Below, piece after piece: positions 37,293 to 47,185 of a DNA stretch of 64,000 nt (positions are counted from its first letter, which is position 1; each line of letters opens with the position of its first letter). Under the pieces are notes generated by a model that searched no databases, had not been told where the DNA came from, and saw only the letters and a list, made by a program, of their open reading frames with translations. Location of the stretch: positions 284,859 to 348,858 of the forward strand of contig JALDRC010000004.1 of the NCBI GenBank assembly GCA_031316115.1, given 5' to 3'. The stretch comes from Nitrososphaeraceae archaeon. GTDB taxonomy: Archaea; Thermoproteota; Nitrososphaeria; Nitrososphaerales; Nitrososphaeraceae. The position numbers and the translations under genes were made by a program.

Positions 37293-37958
37293 CTATAAAT
37301 TGAAAGCCCTGCTCAACATTATTAATTCTGGACCAGTAGTTAAATTTCCCACTATGACAGATTTAGAGTTTGCTATTATTCCTGATGCTAGATAAGGTAC
37401 ACCACCATTGATTGTTACTGGTTCTAAATTGACGTTTAGAATATCCGATATCGTTTTTATCTCTGTCTCAGTAGCCCCTGGATGAATAACACCCCCATTA
37501 TTTGTGATAACAACTATAGATCCTGTTTGGCTTAAATCAGAAACACCTATAGAAATTGCTTGCACATCTAATACATCACTAACTTGTTTTATAACGTCTG
37601 AACACAATGGCGAGACGATGGCTCCATAATCATTAGCAGCTATTAGGTTCCCGATTGCGGTGTATTTACTCCTCAACCGTTCAACATTTAATTTACTTTG
37701 ATTTTTTATAATATTGATTTCATCATCTGAAGCAATTGAAGAAACAAGTATTCCTTTATTATTCATGACCATCATAGGTCCTAATAATCTTGTACCAGCT
37801 ATAGAAATGAAAATCGGTTTGGATATTTCAAGATATTTAAGTAATACATCAGATTTTGTTGAAGCAAATCCTAATGGTAACATTAATGAGGTATCATTAC
37901 ATTTTACAAAAATTCCTATATTAGGACTCTTGTAAAATGCATATTTGTAAATTCCCAA
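37293..37958 (-). CDS. Translation initiation factor aIF6
   Basis: 221 aa with the five-fold pseudo-repeat of IF6: SPNIGIFVKCNDT at the N-terminus, DDEINIIKN, NYGAIVSPLCSD-like block and GGVIHPGATETEIKTI. It binds the 50S subunit and prevents subunit association. Full length. Separate transcript. Confidence 0.95.
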   Translation of the reverse strand: MGIYKYAFYKSPNIGIFVKCNDTSLMLPLGFASTKSDVLLKYLEISKPIFISIAGTRLLGPMMVMNNKGILVSSIASDDEINIIKNQSKLNVERLRSKYTAIGNLIAANDYGAIVSPLCSDVIKQVSDVLDVQAISIGVSDLSQTGSIVVITNNGGVIHPGATETEIKTISDILNVNLEPVTINGGVPYLASGIIANSKSVIVGNLTTGPELIMLSRAFNL

Positions 37959-38041
37959 GATATATTATTTGATAATTATAAAGTATGAATATGAACTTAT
38001 TGAAAATGATTAAATTGTTTGTCTATGATTAGTCTAAGGAC

Positions 38042-38488
38042 CTATTTTTTGAGAATTTGACCAAGAGTAAGATTTATTGTTATGGGATTTGATATAGGTT
38101 GTGTTTTTTCCAAATTGGTAAGTTGTACTATAGTATTAACGGTTGTTATTGAACCATCTACTATATTAGTGGCAAGTTGAATTGGTTCAGAGAAATTATA
38201 AATGAAACCTTTAGGAAAAGAAGATGTTTTTAATAATGTACCATTAGTCGAATAAACCTTCATTATTGCATTTATAGATTTATTAGTTATTTCAAATGAA
38301 TTGTTATTATTTTGAAGAAATGTTAAAACAATTTTTATTTGATTATCATGATTTAATGGAGAAATAAAATGGGCATATTTAATTTCAAAATCAATTTTTT
38401 CGGAAATTGCATATAGGTTTTGATTATTATAAAAAAATGATAACAGAAAATAACTTAGTGTTAAAAACAATAAGAAATTCTTAATCAT
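38042..38488 (-). CDS. Secreted protein of unknown function, 148 aa
   Basis: 148 aa. A strong signal peptide (about 1-26, FLLFLTLSYFLLSFFY) precedes a beta-rich domain (FEIKYAHFISPL, KIVLTFLQNN, AIMKVYSTNGTLLKTSSFPKGFIYN, TNIVDGSITTVNTIVQL) consistent with an Ig-like or FxLYD-type extracellular fold. No cysteine, no anchor. No family recognised; function unknown. Confidence 0.6.
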   Translation of the reverse strand: MIKNFLLFLTLSYFLLSFFYNNQNLYAISEKIDFEIKYAHFISPLNHDNQIKIVLTFLQNNNNSFEITNKSINAIMKVYSTNGTLLKTSSFPKGFIYNFSEPIQLATNIVDGSITTVNTIVQLTNLEKTQPISNPITINLTLGQILKK

Positions 38489-38579
38489 TTAACAACTCGT
38501 ATTTCGTTTATATGTTTTAAAATAATATCTATGTTAAATTAATTTGACAAAGAGATATAATTTGTTTTATTATATCCAA

Positions 38580-38720
38580 TTATTCTTTTCGAATGACGGT
38601 GAATTTACCTTCAATTATTTTTATGATATATACATTCTCTTTGAATATAAGTTCTAATTCATTATTGCTTTCATTTATATCAACCAATTCTTTTCCTTTC
38701 ATATCAGTTAATTCAACCAT
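38580..38720 (-). CDS. Hypothetical microprotein, 46 aa
   Basis: An ATG-started ORF of 46 codons (MVELTDMKGKELVDINES, then beta-strand-like VYIIKIIEGKFTVIRKE). It ends at TAA 91 bp upstream of the secreted 148-aa gene on the same strand and its start is 94 bp from the divergent ABC gene. Alternating hydrophobic/charged residues suggest a small beta fold. Coding status is moderate. Confidence 0.45.
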   Translation of the reverse strand: MVELTDMKGKELVDINESNNELELIFKENVYIIKIIEGKFTVIRKE

Positions 38721-38813
38721 ATATGATAAAATGAAGTTCTGATATTTAGATTATTTGAAATTCATATATAAGTAAAGTAATATTGAACTTGAGGTATAAA
38801 TATAATTTAATAG

Positions 38814-39722
38814 ATGTGGGCTATTGAAGCTGTTGATCTATCAAAGACATATAAGGGTACAAATACTCCTGCGCTAGATAGAATTTCTGTACAAATAGAA
38901 AAAGGACAAATTTTTACATTATTAGGAAGAAATGGTGCGGGTAAAACTACATTCGTAAGAATAAGTGCAACTCAATTATTACCTAGCTCAGGAACGTTAT
39001 CTATTTTTGGATATGATGTAAAGAGTAATGCCAAAAATGTCAGAGAATTAATATCAGTTGTACCTCAAGAAGGGAGACCTCTGCGTGTTCTTACACCTTG
39101 GGATCATGTTTACAATTGGCTCAAAATTAGAGGTAAGAGACGTCATGAAGCAAAACTAATAACTGAAAACATACTTCGAAGACTAGAATTATTTGAAGTA
39201 AAGGATAAACCTGCCATGAATTTGTCTGGAGGTATGAAGCAAAAAATCCTAGTTGCTATGGCTTTAGCAGTTGATGTTGAATTATTATTTTTGGACGAAC
39301 CCACAATTGGTCTTGATCCTGTTTCTAGACGACAAGTATGGAGTTTAATTCAAGAATTAAAGAAAGAAGGAAAAACCATATTGCTTACGACCCATTATAT
39401 GGATGAAGCAGAAATATTATCAGATAAAATATTGATAATTGATAATGGACGAACAATAAAAGAGGGAACTATGAAGGATCTAAGGAAAGTTATTTCTCAA
39501 AATATCCGTGTAGACATATCAAGAAATTCTTTAGAACTAGAATCATTGAAATCTTATGGAAGAGTAGTAGAAACGGGAACTAATAGTTTACGATTATTTA
39601 CATTTGAATCACATTTGAAAGAAATATATAATCTGGCGATAAAGAAAAATATTTCGATTAGTATTTCTCCAATTACCCTTGATGATATCTTTATATCACT
39701 AGTTCAAAATAAAAATAAGTAA
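38814..39722 (+). CDS. ABC transporter ATP-binding protein
   Basis: 302 aa. Walker A GRNGAGKTT, Q-loop VVPQEGRP, signature NLSGGMKQK, Walker B LLFLDEP and switch TTHYMDEAEILSD are all intact. The length and C-terminal extension are those of ABC-2 type exporters (DrrA/CcmA-like). No permease gene follows; the next gene is convergent. The membrane partner must be encoded elsewhere. Confidence 0.9.
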   Translation: MWAIEAVDLSKTYKGTNTPALDRISVQIEKGQIFTLLGRNGAGKTTFVRISATQLLPSSGTLSIFGYDVKSNAKNVRELISVVPQEGRPLRVLTPWDHVYNWLKIRGKRRHEAKLITENILRRLELFEVKDKPAMNLSGGMKQKILVAMALAVDVELLFLDEPTIGLDPVSRRQVWSLIQELKKEGKTILLTTHYMDEAEILSDKILIIDNGRTIKEGTMKDLRKVISQNIRVDISRNSLELESLKSYGRVVETGTNSLRLFTFESHLKEIYNLAIKKNISISISPITLDDIFISLVQNKNK

Positions 39723-39781
39723 AGAATAAAATAAAGATATGTGTTGGTTCTTTCGAATTTGATATTAATTTTCAAGCTATT

Positions 39782-40390
39782 TTAGGTAAATTGAATTTCT
39801 ATATCATTTACTTCTTTAATAGCTCTATTAATTTCATTCTCTGTTTCATTTCCATATATTACTAGTAATCGATCGTTGTCATTAATTATATAGTTTGAAA
39901 TAGATTCTATTCCAGTGTTATTCCCGTTTATATACGCATTTAATTTATTTGCATTATCATCACAATAGTTGGTTCCATTGTCAAACACGATACAATTATT
40001 ATTATTTTCTTTATCTAAATTCATTTTTATAGTTTCAAGGAAATTTCCAAAAGTCACATTTGTAGCATGTCTATGAAGAGTAGTACCATCTCTATTTTCT
40101 ACGTGTATGTAATCTGATTGTACTTGATATTTTGGTATACTTAAATCAATGTTTTTCCCATTAATTTTGATTAAAAATGCTGCATGTTCATGTGCTGAAC
40201 CTAAAGCTCCGAATCCTGATGGACCCGGTGGTGAAAATAACAAAGCTGAAATTATTCCAAGTATAACAATACCTCCGATTATAGGAAGAACTACGTTTTT
40301 TAGAGTTTTACTACGTTTTTTTCTGGTTATATCTAAATAACTTTTTTTCTTCTCATTATTATCTTGGTTTTTATTATTTTTATTAGACAT
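39782..40390 (-). CDS. Membrane-anchored protein with His-rich extracellular domain
   Basis: The frame is open up to 40543 but overlaps the next gene's start; the ATG at 40390 (MSNKNNKNQDNNEKKKSYLD) is the likelier start, giving about 202 aa. A basic cytoplasmic N-terminus (about 1-30), one transmembrane helix (about 31-52) and an extracellular domain with HEHAAFLIKING, DYIHVENRDGTTLHRHAT and a CIVFDNGTNYC pair. The His clusters could bind copper or zinc. It is a recognisable ammonia-oxidising-archaeal type protein without assigned function; metal binding is inference. Confidence 0.65.
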   Translation of the reverse strand: MSNKNNKNQDNNEKKKSYLDITRKKRSKTLKNVVLPIIGGIVILGIISALLFSPPGPSGFGALGSAHEHAAFLIKINGKNIDLSIPKYQVQSDYIHVENRDGTTLHRHATNVTFGNFLETIKMNLDKENNNNCIVFDNGTNYCDDNANKLNAYINGNNTGIESISNYIINDNDRLLVIYGNETENEINRAIKEVNDIEIQFT

Positions 40391-40521
40391 AATAATAAGT
40401 GATTTTGAGTTAATTTGCCTAATATATAATATATGAGCTTTAAAGTATTTTATTTTAGTATGAAAAAAATTAATAATAGCAAATTTAAAATAAAAAGAAT
40501 AAGTTTGATTTATAGACGTAT

Positions 40522-41547
40522 ATGCTTTTCTTTTGCAGTCCAATAGGCTTAGGTCATGTTACACGAGATATAGCAATAGTAAAAAATTTGAATATTGACA
40601 ATGAATCATTAAAATTTGTTACTGGTTATAATGCATATATATTCGTAACTAAAAATGGTTTTAAAGCTTTAAATGTCTATCACCCCCCTGCATTCAACAT
40701 TGAAAATGGAATACTAACTAACTCTTCTACTTGGATAATAAAATATTTTTTATACTATAAAGAATCTAAAGATGTTGCAAGAAATTTAATTATTAAAGAT
40801 AAAGATAAAATTTTAATAAGCGATGAAGATTTTGCGTCAATTGCTGTTGCAGAAGAAACAAAAAGAAAAAGAATTCTTATAACAGATATTTTAAATACGA
40901 AATTTACTAGTGGATTATTTTCGATCGTAGAAAAACAAATGAATAAAAAATTACGGACTATGATTAATAGATGTGATTGTGTAATAATTCCAGATTTTGG
41001 CAAAGATGTTGATAACATAAGATTTGTTGGACCAATTGTAAGAACAATTAACGATAATAGAGAGAATTTACGAAAAAGATTTAATTTCGATAAAAAAACG
41101 ATTCTTGTTTGTATTGGAGGAACTGGTTATGGTAAATTTTTAATTGAAAAAGTAATAGAATCTTTTGTAAGGATAAAAAAGAGAATGGATGCAGATCTTG
41201 TTATTGTTTCTGGTCCATCCTTAACAATAAAAGATTCAAATGATTTTAGAATTTTAAATTTTGTACCTAATTTAAATGAATATATTTATGCTTGTGACCT
41301 TGTTATTTCTCTTGCAGGAAAATCCACTATTGATGAATCTATTGTATACAATACTCCTGGAATTTTCATTCCTTTAAAGAATCATTTTGAGCAGGAACAA
41401 GGAGCTAAAAAATTAGGTTTTAAATTTGATGATATTTTTAAACTTGATGAGTTAATACAAGAAAAAATCTCAAGTAATAATCGAATGAAAAAAATCAGGG
41501 AAAATGGAGCTCAAAAAGCAGCTAAGATTATCCAAGAATTGCTTTAA
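40522..41547 (+). CDS. Glycosyltransferase, GT-B / MurG-like family
   Basis: 341 aa. The N-terminus CSPIGLGHVTRDIAIVKNL is the nucleotide-sugar glycosyltransferase start; the C-terminal half has VCIGGTGYGKFLIEKV, LNFVPNLNEYIYACDLVIS, GKSTIDESIVYNTPGIFIPL and EQEQGAKKL, the donor-binding pattern of family 28-type enzymes. Substrate unknown; a surface polysaccharide or glycolipid role is inferred. A divergent gene (HEHA protein) shares the promoter region. Confidence 0.82.
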   Translation: MLFFCSPIGLGHVTRDIAIVKNLNIDNESLKFVTGYNAYIFVTKNGFKALNVYHPPAFNIENGILTNSSTWIIKYFLYYKESKDVARNLIIKDKDKILISDEDFASIAVAEETKRKRILITDILNTKFTSGLFSIVEKQMNKKLRTMINRCDCVIIPDFGKDVDNIRFVGPIVRTINDNRENLRKRFNFDKKTILVCIGGTGYGKFLIEKVIESFVRIKKRMDADLVIVSGPSLTIKDSNDFRILNFVPNLNEYIYACDLVISLAGKSTIDESIVYNTPGIFIPLKNHFEQEQGAKKLGFKFDDIFKLDELIQEKISSNNRMKKIRENGAQKAAKIIQELL

Positions 41548-41597
41548 ATATTTATTACTTTAATAATGTATCAAAGTATTATCCTGGATGAATAAAT

Positions 41598-43058
41598 ATG
41601 ACTGAAGTAATTGTCGCAAAGTTTGGTGGAAGTACCATAGGACTAAATGGAGATCAAATACCAAATGTTATAGAAAGAATAAAACTTATGAAAAATGAAG
41701 GATACAAAATTATTGCAGTATTTTCTGCTCCGATAGTAGAATATGAAGGGAAAAATCGATCGATGACAGATATTGCTATAAATATAGGTCGCAAGTATGC
41801 GGTAGGACGAAGTGTGGATACAAAAATTTTCTATGATACATACTTAAATATCGCTATGAATCATGTTTCTGAAAAATATTTAAAGGAATTTGAATACCAT
41901 CTTGAAGAATTTTATCATTATGTAACCACTTCTTTAAATAATACTACTGAGAATAAGCGGTTCACAGATATTAATAGATCAAAAACTCTTGCATATGGTG
42001 GTGAGATTACCATGTCATATTTAATGGATTACATTCTGAAAAGTAATGGATTAAAATCTAATCATGTAGATATTGAAAAATGGCCAATAATTACTGACGA
42101 TAATTTTGAGGCTGCAAATTTTATGGTTGAAGAATCTAAAGTACGTAAAAACGATCTTCTCCAATTAATAGAAGAAAATGAAGTTATATCTATTGGGGGC
42201 TTTATAGGTAAAACTGTAGATGGTTTAGAAACTACATATGAGAGAGGAGGTTCTGATAGAACTGCTGCAGATATTGCGATTATTCTTAATGATGATATTA
42301 AGACACAAATTGATTTTGAAAAAGATAACATAGTTCTTAGTGCTGATCCTAAAATTGTAAGTGACAAGCTAGAATCTATCAAATATTTATCATATAATGA
42401 AGCTAAATTAGCTGGTATGTTTGGAATGAAAATTCTGGATCCTATCGCTATAAAAGAAATAGATGACAATAAGTTAGATATCCCAATAGTTATAACCTCA
42501 ATTCTTCAACCATCCAATGTTACACTAATCAAGAAATATTTAGATAACGAGAAAAATGAATTAGATAATGCTCATGAGAAAAATTTTGACCCTTTGATCA
42601 AAATTGTCACTGGAAAAAGAAATTGTGCGATAGTTAGAATGGAGAGTATTAGCGCATCTTATTTAATAGCATCACTTGAAAAGGATAAACAATATCATAA
42701 TTTCTTAAAATTGTCCCCCTACAAAATAGATGATATAGAAATTACTAGACTGCTTTTTTTGGACGCAGACTATGTTAAACGTCAGGAGAGACATTTTAAA
42801 GCATTTTATCCAAAAACAGAGTTTGTATATGGAAGAGGTGTGGTTACTTTAATAGGAGATTCGATGTGGAAAATGCCAAAAATCGTTTCTTCTGCAAGTA
42901 GAACTTTGGGAGATAATGATATAAATATTTTAAACTTAGACGCTCAAGAGGAAACATCAAGGATTTTAATAATAGTTGAAGATATAGATAACAATGTAGC
43001 TAATGCAGTAAAGGCAGTTCATTTACAAAGAAATAACGATCTTAACAAGAAAAACTAA
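41598..43058 (+). CDS. Aspartate kinase
   Basis: 486 aa. VAKFGGSTIG is the amino-acid kinase start; KTVDGLETTYERGGSDRTA binds aspartate and phosphate; the last 150 residues hold two ACT domains (KIVTGKRNCAIVRME..., PKIVSSASRTLGDNDINILNL). First enzyme of threonine, methionine, lysine and DAP synthesis. Feeds thrC. The following gene is ilvE, 40 bp away. Confidence 0.93.
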   Translation: MTEVIVAKFGGSTIGLNGDQIPNVIERIKLMKNEGYKIIAVFSAPIVEYEGKNRSMTDIAINIGRKYAVGRSVDTKIFYDTYLNIAMNHVSEKYLKEFEYHLEEFYHYVTTSLNNTTENKRFTDINRSKTLAYGGEITMSYLMDYILKSNGLKSNHVDIEKWPIITDDNFEAANFMVEESKVRKNDLLQLIEENEVISIGGFIGKTVDGLETTYERGGSDRTAADIAIILNDDIKTQIDFEKDNIVLSADPKIVSDKLESIKYLSYNEAKLAGMFGMKILDPIAIKEIDDNKLDIPIVITSILQPSNVTLIKKYLDNEKNELDNAHEKNFDPLIKIVTGKRNCAIVRMESISASYLIASLEKDKQYHNFLKLSPYKIDDIEITRLLFLDADYVKRQERHFKAFYPKTEFVYGRGVVTLIGDSMWKMPKIVSSASRTLGDNDINILNLDAQEETSRILIIVEDIDNNVANAVKAVHLQRNNDLNKKN

Positions 43059-43098
43059 TAATTTTCTGTTTATAAATATCATAAAAGAATAAAATATC

Positions 43099-44019
43099 AT
43101 GAATAATAGGCATATCTGGATTGATGGATCTTTCCACAAATGGAATGAAGCCAATATTCATGTTTTAACTCATTCATTACATTATGGTACAGCAGTTTTT
43201 GAAGGGATACGATGTTATAATACTGTTGATGGTCCAGCAATATTTAGATTAGAAGATCATGTAAATAGACTATTTAATAGTGCTAAAATATATTTTATGC
43301 ATATTGAATTTTCTAAAGACCAGATAGAAGATGCAATAATAGATACAATTAGGAAGAATAGCATAGTTGAATGTTATGTTAGGCCCTTGGTATATTTTGG
43401 ATATGGAAAAATGGGGATTAATCCTTTGAATAATAAAGTATCTGTTGCTATAGCATTATGGAAGTGGGATGAATACCTAAAAAAGGAAGATTTTGATCAT
43501 GGGGCTAGAATAATGATATCTGGTTGGGCTAGAATAGATTCTAGAACTATGCCTGTTCATGCAAAAGCTACTGCCAATTATGCTAATTCTGCTCTGGCAA
43601 GGATGGAGGCAATAAAAGCTGGATTTGATGAAGCTATTATGCTCAATACCATTGGAATGGTGGTGGAGGCAAGTGGAGAAAATATTTTTATTGTCAAAAA
43701 CAATATTCTAATCACTCCTCCCATATCTTCAGGAGCATTAGAAGGCATAACACGAGATACGGTATTGAGATTGGCTAAAGATAATAATATTGTAACAAAA
43801 ATTGTGGACTTTTCAAAAGATGAATTGTATTTAGCAGATGAGGTATTTTTAACCGGTACAGCAGCAGAGATAAAAACAGTAGGAGAGATTGATAATAGAA
43901 TGATAGGAAATGGGGGAACAGGAAAAGTAACTCAACAGATAAAAAGCATGTTTGAATCTTTAACAAGAGGTAATCATAAGTTTAGTAAACAATGGCTTCA
44001 TCATATTAATATTGAATGA
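43099..44019 (+). CDS. ilvE: Branched-chain amino acid aminotransferase
   Basis: 306 aa fold-type IV PLP enzyme. LHYGTAVFEGIRCY, catalytic-lysine region VHAKATANYANSALA and GMVVEASGENIFI with EGITRDTVL are diagnostic. It makes valine, leucine and isoleucine with glutamate. Close downstream of aspartate kinase on the same strand. Family length normal. Confidence 0.95.
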   Translation: MNNRHIWIDGSFHKWNEANIHVLTHSLHYGTAVFEGIRCYNTVDGPAIFRLEDHVNRLFNSAKIYFMHIEFSKDQIEDAIIDTIRKNSIVECYVRPLVYFGYGKMGINPLNNKVSVAIALWKWDEYLKKEDFDHGARIMISGWARIDSRTMPVHAKATANYANSALARMEAIKAGFDEAIMLNTIGMVVEASGENIFIVKNNILITPPISSGALEGITRDTVLRLAKDNNIVTKIVDFSKDELYLADEVFLTGTAAEIKTVGEIDNRMIGNGGTGKVTQQIKSMFESLTRGNHKFSKQWLHHINIE

Positions 44020-44062
44020 TGACTTATTGATTTCAGATTATCATCATTAACTTAAATTTGAT

Positions 44063-44067
44063 AGGAG
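44063..44067 (+). promoter_or_regulatory. Shine-Dalgarno site of the phosphoribosyltransferase
   Basis: aggag, 11 nt before the ATG at 44079. It decides the start against the upstream TTG. Confidence 0.55.
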
Positions 44068-44078
44068 AAGCAAAAAAG

Positions 44079-44504
44079 ATGAATAATATTAATTCAAATA
44101 GAGAATATCTTAGTTGGGATGAGATTGAAAATCTCATTAAAATAATTGGTAGTAAAATCAGAGAAAAAAATGAAAAATATGACTCAATTATTGGTATAAA
44201 AAATGGTGGAATTATTCCTGCTAGGTTAATTTCGAAAGAACTAGAAATTAATGAGATTGAATTTATATCTACTAAACAGAATCATTATAATAAATCTTTT
44301 CATAGTATATCTAAGGATAAAAAATATCTATTAATTGATGAAATATATGATACTGGAAAGACATTTCTTGAAATTAAAGATTATTTAAAAAACATTGAAT
44401 ATAATTTTGTATGTCTGCTGAGTAGATATAAAATAGATGAGGATAAGATAATTGTAGGTAAAATTTTGAATAATAAAAAATGGATTGTATTTCCATGGGA
44501 ATAA
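44079..44504 (+). CDS. Phosphoribosyltransferase-like protein
   Basis: About 141 aa. The ATG at 44079 is preferred over the TTG at 44058 because an aggag ribosome-binding site (44063-44067) is 11 nt upstream. KYLLIDEIYDTGKTFLEI is the PRPP-binding loop; YDSIIGIKNGGIIPARLIS is the N-terminal block of type I PRTases, and KWIVFPWE the C-terminus. Likely a purine salvage (xanthine/guanine) or regulatory PRTase. Substrate uncertain. Confidence 0.82.
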   Translation: MNNINSNREYLSWDEIENLIKIIGSKIREKNEKYDSIIGIKNGGIIPARLISKELEINEIEFISTKQNHYNKSFHSISKDKKYLLIDEIYDTGKTFLEIKDYLKNIEYNFVCLLSRYKIDEDKIIVGKILNNKKWIVFPWE

Positions 44505-44602
44505 TTCAATTTAAATCTGAAGATTGAATTTCTTGTAGTCCACTATAGATCTATTGAGATTATTTTGTTAACATATTAATCATAGTCATATGTAGTTGCA
44601 TT

Positions 44603-45697
44603 ATGCAAAATTACTATAGACTATCAATTTGGTTAATAGCTGGTATAGTTTTGGCAGCAAATTTACCAACAATGTTAGAAAAGACATATGCAGCGATTAC
44701 GATCAATGGAGCTGGAGCAACTTTTCCATTTCCATTAATTGATACTTGGAGAGTTGAATATCAGAATGTAAAACCAGATGTAAATATTAACTATCAATCT
44801 ATTGGAAGTGGAGGAGGAATAAAGCAATTTACTGAAAAAACTGTAGATTTTGGAGCATCTGATGCACCGTTAAATGAGGAAGAGGAAAAGAAAGTAGGTG
44901 GTAATGCTGTTCATATTCCGGAAACAATTGGTTCTGTGGCGATAGTTTATAATTTGCCTCAGGTTGGTGATTCTGAGCTAAAGTTGAGTGGTCCAATAAT
45001 ATCTGATATATTTTTGGGAAAGATAACTAAATGGGATGATCCTAAAATAAAGGAGCTCAATCCTGATGTAGAATTGCCTTCAGACACTATTTTAACAGTA
45101 CATAGATCTGATGGTTCTGGAACAACATTTGTCTTTACAGAATATTTATCAAATGTTAGCTCACAATGGCATGAGCAGATTGGTACAGGAAAATCTGTTC
45201 AATGGCCGGTAGGAGTAGGTGCTCCTGGTAATGAAGGGGTAAGTGGTTCAGTAAAAAGTACTCCTAATTCAATCGGATATGTTGAGTTAGCATATGCTTT
45301 AACTACAGGTCTAAATACTGCATCCATCCAGAATAAAGAAGGAAATGTAATAAAACCCTCTTTAGAGTCTACATCTGCAGCTGTAGCTGCTTCGGTAAAG
45401 AATTTACCCAAGGGGAATGAATCATGGACAGGTGTATCAATAGTTAATGCAGATGGAGCAGATTCATATCCAATAGCTACTATGACATATCTCTTGTTAT
45501 ACAAGGATCTAAGTGCAAATCCTACAATAGATGAAGCTAAGGCTAAAGCATTGATTGACTTCATATCATGGGCTATAACTGATGGTCAGCAATTTGCTCC
45601 AGATTTAGGTTATGTTCCTTTACCTGAGGAACTTGTAAAACTGGATCAAGATACTCTAAAATCAATAACGTTCAAAGGAAATCCTATAGTCCAGTAG
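44603..45697 (+). CDS. pstS: Phosphate-binding protein PstS
   Basis: 364 aa. Signal peptide (about 1-32, ending TYAA), then INGAGATFPFPL, NYQSIGSGGGIKQFTEKTVDFGASDAPL and VHRSDGSGTTFVFTEYLS, the phosphate-binding loops of PstS. It delivers phosphate to PstCA. Convergent with phoU. Length normal. Confidence 0.95.
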   Translation: MQNYYRLSIWLIAGIVLAANLPTMLEKTYAAITINGAGATFPFPLIDTWRVEYQNVKPDVNINYQSIGSGGGIKQFTEKTVDFGASDAPLNEEEEKKVGGNAVHIPETIGSVAIVYNLPQVGDSELKLSGPIISDIFLGKITKWDDPKIKELNPDVELPSDTILTVHRSDGSGTTFVFTEYLSNVSSQWHEQIGTGKSVQWPVGVGAPGNEGVSGSVKSTPNSIGYVELAYALTTGLNTASIQNKEGNVIKPSLESTSAAVAASVKNLPKGNESWTGVSIVNADGADSYPIATMTYLLLYKDLSANPTIDEAKAKALIDFISWAITDGQQFAPDLGYVPLPEELVKLDQDTLKSITFKGNPIVQ

Positions 45698-45979
45698 GAC
45701 CCAAAATATTTATTTTTTATAATTCCTATTTTAGGATACTATTACTATAACTAACTAGCTAGACAATGTCTTAATTTTTAATAGATCACGCATAATTAGC
45801 AGTTAGCAAGTTGGATAATGGTGGATAAGAGAAAAAAGAAGGTATAATGCAAATTTTTTTTAATAATGATTATTACATAGAAGAAAAAATCAATTGGCAA
45901 GATTTCTAACTATTATTAGGTTACATAAATAACTGATCATAACAACAAATTGTATAAGGAGGTTTAACAATTATAGTGT

Positions 45980-47065
45980 TTAAATCTTATAATTGGATGG
46001 TCTTTTTTCTATATTGATTACTTCAGTGATAGTTTGATTTAACGCTTCTTCTGCTATGTCACTAGCATGTTCTGCTGTACGTCTTATATCCTCAAGTAAA
46101 AGTTTAATATAGACTTTATAGAGATTAAATTCCTTATCATCTAATATATCTAGCAATCCCATAATTTTACTTTCAAGTAGTCTAACATTTTCAACTCGAT
46201 CCACAATTCTATCCGCCATTGAGTAATCTCGTCTTAAAAATGCCTCAACAGCATCACTGAGATCTCGTAACGCTTGATTACTCATATCTTTTAGATTTTC
46301 AAGAATTTCACTTGGAATTTTAGATTGTATAAATATGCATTTTTCTGATATTTTAGACGCGTGATCTGCAATTCTTTCAATACTTTTTACTGCTAATCTG
46401 TAACTTAAACAATCAGACGTATTTTTTAATCCAATTTCACTTAGCACACGTTCATTTTTAGTAGCAATGACAAGATTTCTCAGGATATAAAGACTAAACC
46501 TATCAACTTCATCATCAGATCTGATGACAGCATTAGCTAGCTCATAATTCAATTCAGATAAAGCAAGCATTGCATCTTTATGCATTGAAGTAGAAAGTAA
46601 AAACATTCGTCTAACTGCAGTATTTACTGAAAGCTCGGGAAGAGTAATTAAAACCTGAATCGTGATTACATCTAAAGAATCAGCAATAATTTCAGTACCT
46701 ACTAAACTTCTTCTAACTATTTCTCTAGCAGCTTCACGTTGTAATGTGCTAATCCGTCCTAATTTTGATTTTAAATTTATAATATTATATCCAGCTAAAT
46801 ACATTGATACTATCTTACGTTTAATAGAATTAGCACTATCTTCTTTTAATACTACGATACTTGCTTCATCCACAGATTCTTTTGATATTCTAGTAATATC
46901 AGAAACTATTGATAAAGTATTATCTGATTCCCTTACAATCGTAACAGGGTCTCCTGGTTTTAGGTTTAGTTCACTAACCCATTTTTTAGGCAAAGATAAT
47001 ACATATGTAGATTTACCGGTAAACTGTATTTTCCTTACTTCGCCACTATTAGAGTATATTGACAA
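45980..47065 (-). CDS. PhoU-domain protein with N-terminal AbrB-like domain
   Basis: 361 aa. Residues 1-50 (VRKIQFTGKSTYVLSLPKKWV and LKPGDPVTIV) form an AbrB/SpoVT swapped-hairpin DNA-binding domain; the rest is a helical PhoU tandem domain (MHKDAMLALSELNYELANAV, RIADHASKISEK, RRTAEHASDIAEEALNQT). Such archaeal AbrB-PhoU fusions are thought to regulate phosphate genes directly. It lies downstream of pstA on the same strand, 120 bp apart. Confidence 0.9.
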   Translation of the reverse strand: MSIYSNSGEVRKIQFTGKSTYVLSLPKKWVSELNLKPGDPVTIVRESDNTLSIVSDITRISKESVDEASIVVLKEDSANSIKRKIVSMYLAGYNIINLKSKLGRISTLQREAAREIVRRSLVGTEIIADSLDVITIQVLITLPELSVNTAVRRMFLLSTSMHKDAMLALSELNYELANAVIRSDDEVDRFSLYILRNLVIATKNERVLSEIGLKNTSDCLSYRLAVKSIERIADHASKISEKCIFIQSKIPSEILENLKDMSNQALRDLSDAVEAFLRRDYSMADRIVDRVENVRLLESKIMGLLDILDDKEFNLYKVYIKLLLEDIRRTAEHASDIAEEALNQTITEVINIEKRPSNYKI

Positions 47066-47185
47066 TAGTTAAAGAAGAATAGATAGCATTAGTATAGTTT
47101 ATGTTGGTTATTAATTTAGATATATATACTCTATATAGATCAATTTGCTAAAAATATAATTCATACATAGACATACAGAAAGGAA

